Shown piece by piece: positions 63,037 to 64,000 of a stretch of 64,000 nt of DNA (the stretch's first letter is position 1; each line of letters begins with the position of its first letter). The translations under genes and the position numbers were made by a program. The notes under the pieces are model-generated. The model had not been told where the DNA came from and made no database searches. It was given only the letters and a program-made list of their open reading frames with translations. Source of the DNA: Aquimarina sp. AU58 (lineage in GTDB: Bacteria > Bacteroidota > Bacteroidia > Flavobacteriales > Flavobacteriaceae); contig NZ_OMPD01000014.1 of NCBI RefSeq assembly GCF_900312745.1, positions 2,232,001 through 2,296,000 of the forward strand, in the 5' to 3' direction.

Positions 63037-63149
63037 GACTAATAGCTCTATTTTCATACGGGACTACATCTGTTTTCATACTTCTCAAAGACATCTTAAT
63101 ACCATGCTAGGCTTAGTTTTGTTATCTGAAACTTAAATAATAATTCTAA

Positions 63150-64000
63150 ATGAGAAAAATAGTATTGAGCTCTGTCATCATAGTAAGCCTTATCATTGTT
63201 AGCTGTTCAGATAAAAAGAATACAGCTTTACAGGCTATCCAGGAAGAAAATAAAATGCCTAAAGCTATTGAGTTTACTTTAGAAGGAATCTATAACAAAT
63301 CAGATCACAAAATTCCTAACTTGAAGTCTCTAGAAGGCAAAATTGTGATTCTCGATTTTTGGGCGATATGGTGTGGTCCCTGTGTAGCTGCATTTCCTAG
63401 ATATAATAAACTAAGTGCCAAGTATAAGGATAAAGGAGTACAGTTTATAGGAATTACAGATGACCCAAAAGAGAAGTTGAGTAATTTTTTTGAAAAAGTT
63501 GAGATTGATTTTTGGGTAGGTAGAGATGACGATAAACAAGATTTTAAAAATTACGAAATTATTTTTCGACCTACAATGATTATTATTAATAGAGACGGAA
63601 AAATAGCGTATAGAGGTTCTTCGGTTACTGAGGCTATGATTGAAGAAGTGTTGGCAACTAATACCATAGCAACCCCAGAAAAAGACGAGTGTTTAAGAGA
63701 ATTTAAATATGGTGGTTTTTATCCAGGAGCCGACCCTATGTATACTGGAGTTTTTGATTTTATGAATACTAAAGAAAATGACATAAAAGTACCCAAATCA
63801 ATAACTCAATATATTATTCGCCCTTCTCTTAATAAAAAAAGTATTGGTTATGCCTATGGGGTCAATAAAAGTGGCTATGTAGGAATTACTTATGATGGAC
63901 ATAAATTGATAAATTTATTTCAGTATATGAATAATCTATCTTCTCCTATTTGGGTAAAGAATAAAACGACCGATACCATTAGTTATGATATCATATATTA
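63150..64000 (+). CDS. TlpA-like thioredoxin-fold lipoprotein (cut by window edge)
   Basis: The ATG at 63150 opens a lipoprotein signal (IIVSC) followed by a thioredoxin/TlpA domain with the redox motif WCGPC (FWAIWCGPCVAAFPRYNKL). It also has FRPTMIIINRDGKIAYRG containing the cis-proline region. The frame stays open for at least 283 codons to the window end, and the part beyond about residue 180 is an extra domain of unknown type. TlpA-like proteins reduce disulphides outside the cytoplasm. TAGTTTTG at 63114-63121 matches the -7 promoter consensus. Confidence 0.85.
   Translation, partial: MRKIVLSSVIIVSLIIVSCSDKKNTALQAIQEENKMPKAIEFTLEGIYNKSDHKIPNLKSLEGKIVILDFWAIWCGPCVAAFPRYNKLSAKYKDKGVQFIGITDDPKEKLSNFFEKVEIDFWVGRDDDKQDFKNYEIIFRPTMIIINRDGKIAYRGSSVTEAMIEEVLATNTIATPEKDECLREFKYGGFYPGADPMYTGVFDFMNTKENDIKVPKSITQYIIRPSLNKKSIGYAYGVNKSGYVGITYDGHKLINLFQYMNNLSSPIWVKNKTTDTISYDIIY

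Overview
The window looks like chromosome of a marine-type member of the Flavobacteriaceae (Bacteroidota), possibly Aquimarina or a relative. This rests on strong AT richness, start sites without Shine-Dalgarno sequences, promoters of the TTG / TAnnTTTG type, SprB-repeat and type IX secretion (T9SS) proteins, a TonB receptor with a carboxypeptidase-regulatory-like domain, LytTR regulators and many short lipoprotein signals. The genus is a guess. I found no rRNA, tRNA, CRISPR array, intact insertion sequence or prophage gene.

1-7 kb: a leftward operon starts with a threonine-aldolase-family enzyme and continues through a NIPSNAP protein, a cupin, an ornithine-cyclodeaminase-like reductase, threonine synthase, a type II (APH-fold) homoserine kinase and a stand-alone homoserine dehydrogenase cut by the window edge. 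A divergent HxlR regulator faces it across an 18 bp palindrome. It looks like a dedicated homoserine/threonine-derived metabolic module rather than the housekeeping threonine operon. A LysR gene follows.

7-22.8 kb: the LysR gene and its natural divergent partner, an MFS transporter, are separated by about 15.2 kb of foreign-looking DNA bounded by exact 304 bp direct repeats (7013-7316 and 22530-22833). The left repeat leaves a truncated copy of the MFS gene. The interval carries a homogentisate-type aromatic pathway: homogentisate dioxygenase, fumarylacetoacetase, a degenerate metallo-beta-lactamase-fold protein and a flavin monooxygenase with a fused DUF2783-like tail. It also carries two related TetR regulators, a TonB receptor, a two-part sodium/solute symporter, an AraC regulator and two almost identical SnoaL-like lipoproteins. 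This reads as an import, hydroxylation and ring-cleavage module installed as one unit.

22.6-31 kb: the MFS and EamA exporters are followed by a LytTR membrane regulator. Leftward genes follow: an esterase with an outer-membrane protein, a serine hydrolase coupled to a lipocalin-like protein, a second LytTR regulator and an Lrp/AsnC regulator.

32-61 kb: a rightward surface and secretion region. It holds a T9SS beta-helix adhesin, a small porin-like barrel, a tandem pair of astacin-type lipoprotein proteases with calcium-binding repeats, and a seven-gene set of very large exported proteins ending at a terminator. An 801-residue outer-membrane barrel comes next, then a second Lrp/AsnC paralogue. 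The intergenic element upstream of the protease pair is repeated upstream of the large set, which suggests shared control. I do not know a described function for the large set.

61-64 kb: a small secreted-protein pseudogene with a single nonsense codon, a membrane-spanning LuxR-type regulator, and the start of a TlpA-like thioredoxin lipoprotein that runs off the window.
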